From: a bacterium 1xD42-87
GTDB lineage: Bacteria > Bacillota > Clostridia > Lachnospirales > Lachnospiraceae
Assembly: GCA_003611805.1 (NCBI GenBank)
Contig: RAYM01000017.1
Coordinates: 1-64,000 of the forward strand
DNA: 64,000 nucleotides
Direction: 5' to 3'
Under the pieces are notes generated by a model that was given only the letters and a program-made list of their open reading frames with translations, did not search any database and had not been told where the DNA came from. The position numbers were made by a program, and so were the translations under genes. Below are positions 8,667 to 17,477 of this stretch, in pieces; position 1 is the stretch's first letter; each line of letters begins with the position of its first letter.

Positions 8667-9131
8667 ATGGCGGTAATCGGTTTTGCGGCTCTGGCATTTG
8701 GGATTTTTGTGCTGGATCTGCTCTTAAAAAATCACGTTGAGAAGAGTCTGCAGGAAGGGGATGAGAAACCCTTCTGCGGGGGAAGACTTCTGATCAGGAA
8801 ATATCATAACAAAGGCGCTTTCCTGGACATGGGTGAGGGCAGACAGGGGCTGGTGTCCATGCTGTCTCTCGGATTGACGCTGTTTATGACGGTGATTTTT
8901 CTCGGCACGTTCAGCTTTCGGGGGAACTCTACCCTTAAGGCAGGGTTGGCGTTTCTCCTTGGCGGCGCCTACAGCAACACCTACGACCGCCTGACGAGAA
9001 AATATGTGGTGGATTACGTCAGTTTTCCCGTGAAAAACAAGCGTTTCCGCAAGATTGCATTCAACGTGTCGGACTTCTGTATTATGATCGGGGCGCTGCT
9101 TCTGGTCATCGGGGAGACAAAGGGAAAATAA
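8667..9131 (+). CDS. LspA-like signal peptidase II, divergent
   Basis: A 154-residue membrane protein with four predicted spans. It keeps the two catalytic aspartates of lipoprotein signal peptidase: D116 in KYVVDYVSF and D136 in FNVSDFCIM, plus GGAYSNTYDRL and NKGAF, which correspond to the conserved GGALGNLIDRL and NxGAAF blocks. Several otherwise conserved positions differ, for example LDLLLK for the DQxxK motif. It follows two lipoprotein genes in the same operon, so it may process those substrates or be a paralogue of the housekeeping LspA. GGGAGGAGG precedes the ATG. Confidence 0.8.
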   Translation: MAVIGFAALAFGIFVLDLLLKNHVEKSLQEGDEKPFCGGRLLIRKYHNKGAFLDMGEGRQGLVSMLSLGLTLFMTVIFLGTFSFRGNSTLKAGLAFLLGGAYSNTYDRLTRKYVVDYVSFPVKNKRFRKIAFNVSDFCIMIGALLLVIGETKGK

Positions 9132-9152
9132 AGAGGAAATAAAGCTGGTCAA

Positions 9153-9179
9153 AGAGCCGGGAGAACGTTTCCCGGCTCT
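9153..9179. terminator. Hairpin between convergent lspA-like and arcC genes
   Basis: A perfect 10-bp stem AGAGCCGGGA/TCCCGGCTCT with a 7-base loop lies midway between two convergent genes. T-runs are weak on both sides, so it is probably a shared but modest terminator. Confidence 0.65.
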
Positions 9180-9197
9180 GCGTATGTGCAAAATTAT

Positions 9198-10133
9198 TTA
9201 GGCGGTTATGACCGTGCCGCTCCTGCCTTTCAAGGCTTCTTTTACGTCGCCGAGGGAGGTGATTAACACTTTTCCGTGCGGATTTTCTTCCAGATATGTG
9301 ATAGCGGCCTCAATTTTCGGCAGCATGGTGCCCGCCTCGAAATGCCCCTCTTCGCACAGTGCTTTTGCCTGACTGACAGTGAGGGAAGGGAGCGCTTCCT
9401 GATCCGGCTTTCCGAAATTCCCGTATACGCAGGGCACACCTGTCAGAATAATCAGTTCGTCAACATGAAGGCTTGCGGCAAGTCTTCCCGCCACGGCATC
9501 CTTTTCGATGACCGCGGATGCGCCTTTTAAGACATGATTCTGTTCGATGACGGGAATACCGCCGCCGCCGCATGCGATCACGATCTGACCGGCATCGGCA
9601 AGCGTACGGATGGCGTCGATTTCCACAATATCAATGGGGCTGGGAGCGGCAACCACCCGTCGGAATCCTTTGCCCGGTTCCTCTTTCACAAAATTTCCCT
9701 TTTTGATTTCCGCGTCCGCGTCCTCCGCGGACATATAGCGTCCGATTACTTTGGTAGGAGTGTAGAAGGCGTCGTCGTAAGGATCGACGGTCACCTGAGT
9801 CAGAATGGTGCTGACGGTTTTTACGATACCGCGCCCCACCAGTTCGGCACGGAGTGCATTCTGGATATCGTACCCCACATAGCCCTGACTCATGGCGGAA
9901 CAGACGCACATGGGAGCGGGGGTGTAGTCGGTGTAAACCCGGCGAAGCTCCGTCATCGCCTTGTGGATCATGCTGACCTGTCTTCCGTTGCTGTGGGTGA
10001 TGGTGAGCTGGTAATCGGCTTCCACCAGATCCGCAAGCGCCCTGGCGGTCTTTTTAACGGCATCCCGCTGTTCTAAAATTGTATAACCGAGCGCCTCGTG
10101 TCCGAGGGAGACGACTGCTTTTTTCTTATTCAT
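9198..10133 (-). CDS. arcC: Carbamate kinase
   Basis: A 311-residue amino-acid-kinase-fold enzyme that makes ATP and carbamate from carbamoyl phosphate and ADP. Conserved blocks include SNGRQV near the N-terminus, VVAAPSPIDIVE, the glycine-rich VIACGGGGIPVI, and AVIEKDAVAGRLAASL with the substrate-binding Lys and Asp. AAGGATC precedes the ATG. No ArcA, ArcB or other carbamoyl transferase lies nearby, so the source of carbamoyl phosphate (arginine, agmatine, purine or oxamate breakdown) cannot be told. carB at 36 kb makes the same intermediate. Confidence 0.95.
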   Translation of the reverse strand: MNKKKAVVSLGHEALGYTILEQRDAVKKTARALADLVEADYQLTITHSNGRQVSMIHKAMTELRRVYTDYTPAPMCVCSAMSQGYVGYDIQNALRAELVGRGIVKTVSTILTQVTVDPYDDAFYTPTKVIGRYMSAEDADAEIKKGNFVKEEPGKGFRRVVAAPSPIDIVEIDAIRTLADAGQIVIACGGGGIPVIEQNHVLKGASAVIEKDAVAGRLAASLHVDELIILTGVPCVYGNFGKPDQEALPSLTVSQAKALCEEGHFEAGTMLPKIEAAITYLEENPHGKVLITSLGDVKEALKGRSGTVITA

Positions 10134-10406
10134 TTCACACTGATCCTTTCGTGATTCGGATTTTTTCTATATTGCAAGTATATCAAAACGGCGAAGCTTT
10201 GTATAGAATGGTTTTGCTGATAATTATGTAAACGCAGAGAAATGCCTGCATCAGGCTGCGAAAAGCCGTGGAATCAACTGTTTCATCATTGATTTATCTT
10301 GTTTAAGGCAAGTAAAATTCCAGTGTTATGTAAATTGATTGTGGGTATTTGCCAAAAATGAAAAAGGAAAATCAGTTATATTTATGCAAAATATACAAGA
10401 AAGAGT

Positions 10407-10435
10407 TTGACAATATATGGGATGGGAAGTATAAT
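10407..10435 (+). promoter_or_regulatory. Sigma-70-type promoter for the GGDEF-EAL gene
   Basis: TTGACA at 10407 and TATAAT at 10430 with a 17-base spacer; a consensus match. The rest of the 10134-10484 gap, which also contains the arcC promoter on the other strand, shows nothing else recognisable. Confidence 0.85.
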
Positions 10436-10484
10436 GAAAGAATATTAGATATAATGCTGAAAAATGTAAAAATACAAGGGGAAG

Positions 10485-12221
10485 GTGGTGAAGCCGGCGC
10501 CGCGAAAGGGGTTAGCGGGCGTCGGCGGCATGATGAGTTACCTGAGTGCATTACAGGGGTTGTCGCTAAAACAGATTCAGTCAGTCATTGAAATTATGCA
10601 GCAGTCTTCTGAAGCTTACATGTTTATTCTGGATTTGACCGTGGATACCTATATGGTAGCGGAGAAGGCGACGAAGCGTTTTCCCTTCCGCTCTACCGTG
10701 ATTGAGAACTGCGCGGAGATGTTGAAAGACGTGGTGTATCCTTCTGATTATGAACTGTTGGCGGCGGAACTGGAGGAATGCCGGTCGGGAGAAAAGGATA
10801 CCCATGCGCTGGAGTACCGCTGGCTGGACCGCATGGGCAGGGTTGTCTGGATCAGCTGTAAGGGTACGGTGGTGGAAGGCGCGGAAGGGCACAGGCTTTT
10901 GATCGGTGCGGTCACTGAGATGGGGACGAAGGCGAAAGCCGACAATATTACAGGGCTCCGCAGAGAAGCGAGGTTTCGGCTGAACATGGAATCGACTCTC
11001 CGGGATCAGCCGGAGTCTGTGCGGTATCTGATGCGCATTGGCATTGACAACTTTAAAGAGATCAATGAGAAGGAAGGCGTGGAAGCCGGCGACGAAGTAC
11101 TGCGTGAACTGGCGGAGTGCATTATCAAAACTTTGGATGAAAGCGTGGACGTTTATCGCCTGGTGGCGGATGAATTTATGATTGCGGACACCGGGAAGGG
11201 TGAGGCGAAGGAGCCGCGCGCTGTCTACAGGCAGATTCAGAGAACCATAGCCGCTACGGCTAAGAGCAAGGAATACAGCCGCTTTTATACCGTATCTGCA
11301 GGGGTGTTGGAAACGGATTTTGCTGGCAGAAATGTTGAGGAAGTCATGCGCTTCACAGAGTTTGCATTAAATGAGGCGAAGCGCCATGGCAGAAATCAGA
11401 TGGTGGCGTTTGACAGGGAGGCATATGACATATATCTGGAACGGCTTGACATCCGCAAGCTTCTCAGACAGGACGTGAGCCATGATTTCCGGGGATTTGA
11501 AGTGTATTACCAGCCGATTGTCTCGGCAGAGGACTTTAGGCTGATTGGCGCGGAGGCGCTGCTGCGGTGGAAAAACGAGAAATTCGGCAGTGTATCCCCG
11601 GCAGTCTTTATCCCGGTTCTGGAGGAGAGCGGTCTGATTATTCCGGTAGGGCAGTATGTTCTCTGGGAGGCGGCTAAGACATGTAAGAGGTGGAAAGAAT
11701 ACATACCAGAATTTCATATCAACGTCAATTTGTCCTATGTGCAGCTCTACAAGAGCGATATGATGCGTGATGTGGAACGCTGTATTCAGGAAGTGGGGAT
11801 AGAGCCGGAAAGTCTGGTTCTGGAACTGACCGAGAGCGGCTATATTGAGACGAGTGACAGAATCAAGGAGCTGTTTAAAGACCTGAAATCAAGAAATATT
11901 GATGTCGCACTGGATGATTTTGGCACAGGCTATTCCAATATGCGCTATTTGAAGGAGATCGATGCCAGAACGGTGAAGATCGACAGAACTTTTGTGGTAC
12001 AGGCGCTTAATAACGAATACGATTATAATATCATCAGCCACATCATAGATATGGTGCACAGCCTGGGTTCGGTTGTCTGCATGGAGGGGATTGAGGAGAA
12101 AGAAGAACTTTCAAAAATGATGGCTACCAAGCCGGATATGATACAGGGTTATTATTTTGGGAAACCCGCTCCGGCAGGGCAGTTTGAAAAAGAATTTTTA
12201 CAGGCTACAGGTTCTCCCTGA
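10485..12221 (+). CDS. PAS-GGDEF-EAL protein, probable cyclic-di-GMP phosphodiesterase
   Basis: A 578-residue cytoplasmic signalling protein. A PAS-like module (about residues 35-150, ending EYRWLDRMGRVVWISCKG) is followed by a GGDEF domain (about 155-310) whose signature is RLVADEF rather than RxGGDEF, so cyclase activity is unlikely. The EAL domain (about 325-570) keeps EALLRW, NVNLS, LELTES, DDFGTGYSN, KIDRTFV and MEGIE, all the usual metal and catalytic positions. The net expected activity is c-di-GMP hydrolysis, perhaps tuned by the degenerate GGDEF domain. GTG 10485 is adjacent to AAGGGGAAG, an awkward spacing; ATG 10530 is an alternative. The 3' end overlaps the convergent LacI gene by 17 bases. 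Confidence 0.9.
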   Translation: MVKPAPRKGLAGVGGMMSYLSALQGLSLKQIQSVIEIMQQSSEAYMFILDLTVDTYMVAEKATKRFPFRSTVIENCAEMLKDVVYPSDYELLAAELEECRSGEKDTHALEYRWLDRMGRVVWISCKGTVVEGAEGHRLLIGAVTEMGTKAKADNITGLRREARFRLNMESTLRDQPESVRYLMRIGIDNFKEINEKEGVEAGDEVLRELAECIIKTLDESVDVYRLVADEFMIADTGKGEAKEPRAVYRQIQRTIAATAKSKEYSRFYTVSAGVLETDFAGRNVEEVMRFTEFALNEAKRHGRNQMVAFDREAYDIYLERLDIRKLLRQDVSHDFRGFEVYYQPIVSAEDFRLIGAEALLRWKNEKFGSVSPAVFIPVLEESGLIIPVGQYVLWEAAKTCKRWKEYIPEFHINVNLSYVQLYKSDMMRDVERCIQEVGIEPESLVLELTESGYIETSDRIKELFKDLKSRNIDVALDDFGTGYSNMRYLKEIDARTVKIDRTFVVQALNNEYDYNIISHIIDMVHSLGSVVCMEGIEEKEELSKMMATKPDMIQGYYFGKPAPAGQFEKEFLQATGSP

Positions 12222-13221
12222 TTCGAATATCCACGTCCACATAAATGTTTTCCGAGGCAGGCATTTCTCCCGTTGCCAAATAGGCGAACAGGATCGCGAG
12301 GGGAAGGGAACCCTGTTGGAAGGGCTGTTGGCAGATGGTGGCTGCGATCAGCCCTTTTTCCATATATTGCCGTGTGGTGGGCACAAGGTCGTTTGTTATG
12401 ACAACTGTGTCGTTTTTTCGCACAGAGTCTTCGATCGCCCTGCAGCCGCCGTATACGCCGCCCGCGGTGAAATAGACAGCATTTATTTCGGGATGGTCCG
12501 AAAGAAGCTTCTTCGTCAGATCAAAGCTCACCTGGTCGTCGTCGTTGTTGGTGATGGTATCCACGATATGGATATTCGGGTGTGACGCGACGATGTGGGC
12601 GAAGCCAGAGATACGCTCGGTGTGGCAGAGAATATTCTGTGAGCCGGAGATGATGCCCACGTGCACCTCGCCTTTGGTCATCAGGCGTATCAGGGCGCCG
12701 GCTGTCTCGCCGGATTTGTAAAAGTTGCTGCCCACATAGGCGATACGGCGGGCGTTTTCGATATCGGTGTTTAAGGTTACCACGGGGATTCCCGCGCGGT
12801 CCAGACCGTCAATTTTTTCCCGCACGGCGCTGTCGTTGTAGGGAGAGATGGCGAGCCCGTTTATCCCTTCCGAAAGCAGCGCATCTATGGCGTCGAGCTG
12901 CTGCTGTAAGCTGTATTCCGTCTGTTTTATGAGAACGCTGCAGTTATAACCGGCAAGTTCTTCCGCCTTTTCGCGCACGCCTGCGAGAACGTCGTCAAAG
13001 AAAGGATTGCCGACACCCAGAAGCACTACGCCCAGTTTCAGATTTTTTTTCTGGGCGGCGAGAACAATCCCCGCCTTGTTCGGCTTATAGTCGAGGGCGC
13101 GGACGATCTTCATGATTTTTTCTTCTGTCTGGGGATTGACGTCGCCGCGGTGGTTTAATACGCGGTCCACCGTACCCCGGGACACGCCGGCGAGAGCGGC
13201 GATTTCCTTGATGGTTGCCAT
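12205..13221 (-). CDS. LacI family transcriptional regulator
   Basis: A 338-residue repressor-type regulator. The N-terminal helix-turn-helix is MATIKEIAALAGVSRGTVDR followed by the VLNHRG hinge-helix region; the periplasmic-binding-protein-like sensor domain fills residues 60-330 (NPFFDDVLAGVREKAEE, GLAISPYNDSAV, VGIISGSQN). AAAGGAATCC is the ribosome binding site. It is divergent from xylB, so the sugar operon is its most likely target and a pentose or deoxy-sugar its likely inducer. Confidence 0.92.
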   Translation of the reverse strand: MATIKEIAALAGVSRGTVDRVLNHRGDVNPQTEEKIMKIVRALDYKPNKAGIVLAAQKKNLKLGVVLLGVGNPFFDDVLAGVREKAEELAGYNCSVLIKQTEYSLQQQLDAIDALLSEGINGLAISPYNDSAVREKIDGLDRAGIPVVTLNTDIENARRIAYVGSNFYKSGETAGALIRLMTKGEVHVGIISGSQNILCHTERISGFAHIVASHPNIHIVDTITNNDDDQVSFDLTKKLLSDHPEINAVYFTAGGVYGGCRAIEDSVRKNDTVVITNDLVPTTRQYMEKGLIAATICQQPFQQGSLPLAILFAYLATGEMPASENIYVDVDIRIRENL

Positions 13222-13289
13222 GGCTGGATTCCTTTTTGGGGGTTCATGCTAACAGTGCGGAGAATGCTGTATTTCAGGCATTTTCTTGT

Positions 13290-13369
13290 GCGAGACTCAG
13301 CACTTCCAAGTCAGATTTGCTGACTTTGCGATGCAGCCTTTGCTGCTGAGCTTTAGAAGTACTTCTCGC
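13290..13369. other. Multi-branched structured segment in the lacI-xylB gap
   Basis: An outer stem GCGAGA/TCTCGC (13290-13295 with 13364-13369), with partial GCACTTC/GAAGTAC pairing just inside, encloses two small hairpins, AAGTCA/TGACTT and GCAGC/GCTGC. This gives a junction-like fold within 80 bases, in the 5' leader of lacI or far upstream of xylB. Its role is unknown. Confidence 0.5.
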
Positions 13370-13401
13370 GCTTTTCACTTTAGCATATCAAGTGGAAATA
13401 G

Positions 13402-13425
13402 ACAATGCGTTCCACTGCATTTTGT
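13402..13425. promoter_or_regulatory. Possible LacI-type operator upstream of xylB
   Basis: An imperfect dyad, ACAATGC, eight bases, GCATTTTGT, lies in the divergent promoter region. Spacing and symmetry suit a LacI-family dimer. The assignment rests on position only. Confidence 0.35.
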
Positions 13426-13542
13426 ATAAAGTTACGAAAAAAATATACGGTATTGCTTTTACAGACGGGACAGCTTATCATGGAGACAGAAGGATCGTGC
13501 ACGGGCACGGAAAATTTTAGCAGAAAGAATTGGAGGATAAAA

Positions 13543-15018
13543 ATGCTGTATATTGGGGTGGATTTAGGCACAAGCGCCGTGAAGCTTCTTTTGATGGAGG
13601 GAAACGGAGCGATCGTCAATATCGTATCGAAGGAATATCCGCTTTATTTCCCGCATCCGGGATGGTCTGAGCAGAAGCCGGAGGACTGGTACGAGCAGAG
13701 CATCGCGGGGATTAAGGAGCTGATCGCGGATGTGGACAAGAGTCAGATTGCGGGCATCAGCTTCGGCGGTCAGATGCACGGGCTTGTGATTCTGGATGAG
13801 AATGACGAGGTGATCCGTCCGGCGATTCTCTGGAATGACGGCAGAACCACGGAGGAATGCGACTATTTAAACAACGAGATTGGGAAGGATAAGCTGTCCG
13901 AACATACAGCGAACATTTCCTTCACGGGCTTTACCGCGCCGAAGGTTCTCTGGGTGAAAAACAAGGAGCCGGAGAACTTCGCGAGGATCAAAAAGATCAT
14001 GCTTCCCAAAGATTATATCGCGTACAAGCTGACAGGGGTGCACTGCACGGATGTTTCCGATGCTTCCGGGATGCTTCTGTTTGATGTGAAAAACCGCTGC
14101 TGGTCCAAAGAGATGTGCGAGATCTGTGGTGTGAAGGAAGAGCAGCTTGCGAAGATTTACGAAAGCTATGAGACGGTGGGAACGGTGCTCCCGGAGGTTG
14201 CGAAGGAGCTTGGCATTCCCGAAACTGTGAAAGTGGCGGCGGGCGGCGGCGACAACGCGGCGGCGGCTGTAGGCACGGGCACTGTGGGAGACGGCATGTG
14301 CAATATCTCTCTCGGCACCAGCGGCACGATTTTTATTTCGTCCGATAAGTTCGGGGTGGATAAGTTCAACGCCCTTCACGCTTTTGCCCATGCGGACGGG
14401 CACTATCATCTGATGGGCTGTATGCTCAGCGCGGCATCCTGCAATAAGTGGTGGATGGACGATATCGTCGGCACGGAGAAATACGCGGACGAGCAGAAGG
14501 CGATCACCGACGATAAACTTGGTGAGAACCATGTGTATTTCCTGCCCTATCTGATGGGCGAGCGTTCTCCCCACAACGATCCTGACGCGAGAGGCACTTT
14601 TATCGGCATGACCATGGATACCACGAGGGCGGACATGACGCAGGCGGTGCTCGAGGGCGTGGCGTTCGCGCTGAGAGATTCCCTGGAGGTGGCGAAATCC
14701 CTCGGCATTCACATCGAGCGCACGAAAATTTGCGGCGGCGGTGCGAAAAGCCCGCTGTGGAAACGGATGATCGCCAATATCATGAACCTGAAAGTGGATG
14801 TGATCGAGAGCGAGGAAGGTCCCGCTATGGGCGGCGCGATGCTGGCGGCGGTTGCCTGTGGTGAGTATGCGGACGTGGAGGAAGCAGCGGCGAAGATCGT
14901 TAAGATTGTGGACACGGTAGAGCCGGAACCTGCCCTTGTTGAGAAATACGAAAAGAGATACCAGCAGTTTAAGCAGATTTATCCGACCTGTAAGGAGCTG
15001 TTTGGGAAACTGAAGTAG
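13543..15018 (+). CDS. xylB: Xylulokinase-like FGGY sugar kinase
   Basis: A 491-residue FGGY-family kinase, closest in layout to xylulokinase. DLGTSAVKLLLM is the N-terminal phosphate loop, ISFGGQMHGLV is the sugar-binding block typical of XylB, D237 in GGGDNAAAA is the expected catalytic base, and ICGGGAKSPLW plus GPAMGGAMLAAV complete the ATP site. ATG 13543 follows TTGGAGGATAAAA; the frame is open further upstream but without a better start. It heads an operon with a DUF4867 gene and a fucose/arabinose-isomerase-like gene, so its in vivo ketose may not be D-xylulose. Confidence 0.9.
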   Translation: MLYIGVDLGTSAVKLLLMEGNGAIVNIVSKEYPLYFPHPGWSEQKPEDWYEQSIAGIKELIADVDKSQIAGISFGGQMHGLVILDENDEVIRPAILWNDGRTTEECDYLNNEIGKDKLSEHTANISFTGFTAPKVLWVKNKEPENFARIKKIMLPKDYIAYKLTGVHCTDVSDASGMLLFDVKNRCWSKEMCEICGVKEEQLAKIYESYETVGTVLPEVAKELGIPETVKVAAGGGDNAAAAVGTGTVGDGMCNISLGTSGTIFISSDKFGVDKFNALHAFAHADGHYHLMGCMLSAASCNKWWMDDIVGTEKYADEQKAITDDKLGENHVYFLPYLMGERSPHNDPDARGTFIGMTMDTTRADMTQAVLEGVAFALRDSLEVAKSLGIHIERTKICGGGAKSPLWKRMIANIMNLKVDVIESEEGPAMGGAMLAAVACGEYADVEEAAAKIVKIVDTVEPEPALVEKYEKRYQQFKQIYPTCKELFGKLK

Positions 15019-15086
15019 CAGGAAGTGACTGTCAAGCGTGTGTTTCGCAAATGGCGTTGCTAGGGCAACGTGAAAGGAGAGTGGAT

Positions 15087-15713
15087 ATGGAGATTAAGAA
15101 AGTGACAGACCCGTCATTTCGTAAGTATGGCAGGGTTGTACAGGGGATCGACTTTACGGATCTGGTAGAGGCGATCAAAAGTGAGACGCCGCTGCCGGAT
15201 GGCGTGGCTTACGAGCCTTCCATCAAGGCACTGGAGGAGACCAGGGCGGCTAAGGCGTTACAGAGAAGAACCTACGGCGAACTGCCGATCGAGGTGGGAT
15301 ACTGCAACGGTCATAACTATAAGCTGAACGCCATCGAGTACCACAGGAGTTCCGAGATCAACGTGGCGGCTACGGACGCGGTACTGATTGTGGGTATGCA
15401 GCAGGATATCACTGACGATTTTAAGTATGAGACGGCGAAGATGGAGGCGTTTCTGGTAGAGGCGGGCACGGCGGTGGAACTTTACGCGACGACCCTGCAC
15501 TACGCGCCCTGCAGCGCGGATGAGGGCGGCTTTAAGGTCGGCATCGTGCTTCCGGCGGGCACAAACTATCCGCTTGAGGAGAAGCACGAGGGATGGGAGG
15601 ATTCCCTGATTACGGCGCAGAACAAGTGGCTGATCGGTCACGAGGAGGGCGGGCTCGACGCGGGTGCGCATATCGGACTGGTAGGGAAAAATTTAGATAT
15701 CAGAGAAGGGTGA
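15087..15713 (+). CDS. DUF4867 family protein
   Basis: A 208-residue cytoplasmic protein that I recognise as DUF4867. The central beta-rich part (EYHRSSEINV, AVLIVGMQQDI, FLVEAGTAVELYATTLHYAPC, GFKVGIVLPAGTNYP) reads like a cupin: a paired His/Glu pattern followed by a second histidine block. A role as a sugar-phosphate or sugar isomerase or epimerase is inference from the fold impression and its place between a sugar kinase and a sugar isomerase. ATG 15087 has GAAAGGAGAG 9 bases upstream. A CGTTGC/GCAACG hairpin lies just before it (15055-15070). Confidence 0.8.
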   Translation: MEIKKVTDPSFRKYGRVVQGIDFTDLVEAIKSETPLPDGVAYEPSIKALEETRAAKALQRRTYGELPIEVGYCNGHNYKLNAIEYHRSSEINVAATDAVLIVGMQQDITDDFKYETAKMEAFLVEAGTAVELYATTLHYAPCSADEGGFKVGIVLPAGTNYPLEEKHEGWEDSLITAQNKWLIGHEEGGLDAGAHIGLVGKNLDIREG

Positions 15714-15717
15714 GAGG

Positions 15718-15800
15718 CAACTCCAAGACTCAACAGCAGAGGCTGTTTCGCCAAGAGTTGCTAAGGCTCACTTAGGAGAATGCTAAAAGAAGCATTCTCC
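15718..15800 (+). other. Two stem-loops between DUF4867 and isomerase genes
   Basis: GCAACTC pairs with GAGTTGC around an inner ACAGC/GCTGT hairpin. It is followed by a perfect 10-bp stem GGAGAATGCT/AGCATTCTCC (15775-15800). No T-run follows, so read-through is expected. They may stabilise or cleave the operon mRNA and set the isomerase level apart from the kinase. Confidence 0.6.
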
Positions 15801-15851
15801 GTATAACAATATAATCATACCGGCAGCACCGGTTAAAGGAGGATATAAGAT

Positions 15852-17336
15852 ATGAACAATTTACCGAAAGTAAAAATTGGTATCGTTGCGGTAAGCCGTG
15901 ACTGTTTCCCGGCGTCTCTGGCGATCAACAGGAGAAAAGCGCTGGTGGAGGCTTACGCGAAGAAGTATGACGCGGCGGACATCTATGAGTGCCCTGTCTG
16001 CATCATCGAGAGCGAGATCGACATGGTAAACGCATTAAAGGACATCAAGGACAATGGCTGTAACGCGCTCTGCGTGTATCTTGGCAACTTTGGCCCGGAA
16101 ATTTCTGAGACGCTGCTTGCAAAGCATTTCGAGGGGCCCAAGATGTTCGTTGCCGCTGCGGAGGAGTCCCAGGGCGATCTGATTCAGGGCCGCGGCGACG
16201 CTTACTGCGGTATGCTCAATGCCAGCTACAACTTAAAGCTCAGAAACGTAAAGGCTTATATTCCCGAGTATCCTGTTGGCGATGCAGAGGACTGCGCTGA
16301 CATGATCCATGAGTTTATTCCGATCGCCCGTGCGGTTGCGGCGCTCTCCAGCTTAAAGATTATATCTTTCGGTCCCAGACCGCTCAACTTCCTGGCATGT
16401 AACGCGCCCATCAAACAGCTTTACAATCTGGGCATTGAGATTGAGGAGAACTCAGAGCTTGATCTGTTCGAGGCGTTCAATAAGCATGCGGGCGATTCCC
16501 GTATTCCTGATGTAGTGAAGGATATGGAAGCGGAGCTCGGTGATGGCAACAATAAGCCCGATATTCTGCCTAAGCTGGCACAGTATGAGCTGACCCTGCT
16601 TGACTGGATCGAGGAGCACAAAGGCTACCGCGAGTATGTGGCGATTGCGGGAAAATGCTGGCCTGCATTCCAGACCCAGTTCGGCTTTGTTCCCTGCTTT
16701 GTGAACAGCCGTCTGACAGGCAGAGGCATTCCGGTATCCTGTGAAGTGGACATTTACGGCTGCCTGAGCGAGTTTATCGGTGAGGCGGTAAGCGACGATA
16801 TCGTAACCCTGCTCGACATCAACAACTCTGTTCCGAAGGATATGTACAAGGAGTCCATCGAAGGCAAGTTCGACTACAAGTTTACCGATACGTTCATGGG
16901 CTTCCACTGCGGCAATACCTGCTCCAAGAAACTGTCCAAGTGCAGCATGGAGTACCAGATGATTATGGCAAGATCCCTGCCTGAGGAAGTGACACAGGGT
17001 ACGCTCGAAGGCGATATCGTTCCCGGCAACATTACCTTCTACCGCCTGCAGAGCACGGCTGACAATATCCTGCGCGCATATGTGGCGGAGGGCGAAGTTC
17101 TTCCTGTTGCGACCAGATCCTTCGGCGGCATCGGTGTATTCGCGATTCCCGAGATGGGCAGATTCTACCGTCACGTGCTGATTGAGAAGAATTACCCGCA
17201 TCACGGCGCGGTCGCGTTCGGTCACTTTGGCAAGGCGCTGTTCGAGGTATTCAAGTACATCGGTGTGGATGTGAGCGAGATCGGCTATAACCAGCCGAAG
17301 AGCCTGCCGTATCCGACGGAGAATCCTTTCGCGTAA
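15852..17336 (+). CDS. L-fucose/L-arabinose isomerase family protein
   Basis: A 494-residue aldose-ketose isomerase-like enzyme. Features are the N-terminal KIGIVAVSRDCFPASLA, a nucleotide-fold-like middle with YLGNFGPE, EVDIYGCLSEF (candidate metal-binding Glu and Asp) and the C-terminal HHGAVAFGHFGKALFE with candidate metal-binding histidines. It is not the classical AraA or FucI sequence. With the kinase upstream it would convert an aldose such as a pentose or 6-deoxyhexose to the ketose that is then phosphorylated; the sugar cannot be named from sequence. GGAGGATATAAGAT precedes the ATG, and a terminator closes the operon. Confidence 0.85.
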   Translation: MNNLPKVKIGIVAVSRDCFPASLAINRRKALVEAYAKKYDAADIYECPVCIIESEIDMVNALKDIKDNGCNALCVYLGNFGPEISETLLAKHFEGPKMFVAAAEESQGDLIQGRGDAYCGMLNASYNLKLRNVKAYIPEYPVGDAEDCADMIHEFIPIARAVAALSSLKIISFGPRPLNFLACNAPIKQLYNLGIEIEENSELDLFEAFNKHAGDSRIPDVVKDMEAELGDGNNKPDILPKLAQYELTLLDWIEEHKGYREYVAIAGKCWPAFQTQFGFVPCFVNSRLTGRGIPVSCEVDIYGCLSEFIGEAVSDDIVTLLDINNSVPKDMYKESIEGKFDYKFTDTFMGFHCGNTCSKKLSKCSMEYQMIMARSLPEEVTQGTLEGDIVPGNITFYRLQSTADNILRAYVAEGEVLPVATRSFGGIGVFAIPEMGRFYRHVLIEKNYPHHGAVAFGHFGKALFEVFKYIGVDVSEIGYNQPKSLPYPTENPFA

Positions 17337-17367
17337 TATTTGCAGTATGAACGAAATGTAGAAATAG

Positions 17368-17402
17368 AGGGCGTATGCCGTGAAAACGGTGTACGCCCTT
17401 TC
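17368..17402 (+). terminator. Terminator of the sugar operon
   Basis: A 13-bp stem including two G-T pairs (AGGGCGTATGCCG with CGGTGTACGCCCT) around TGAAAA is followed by TT. Confidence 0.8.
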
Positions 17403-17420
17403 CGTATGCAAAAAAGGAGC

Positions 17421-17450
17421 AAAAAAGACGGAACCAGATATGCCGGTTCC
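17421..17450 (-). terminator. Terminator of the FliD-like gene
   Basis: On the minus strand GGAACC, nine bases, GGTTCC is followed by GTCTTTTTT, 28 bases after the stop codon of the convergent gene. Confidence 0.82.
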
Positions 17451-17477
17451 GCCATAAGTTTTTTGTCTGTATATTTA

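Noticed and set aside
9680..10076. Plus-strand frame opposite arcC
   Set aside because: Shadow of the carbamate kinase gene; no start context.
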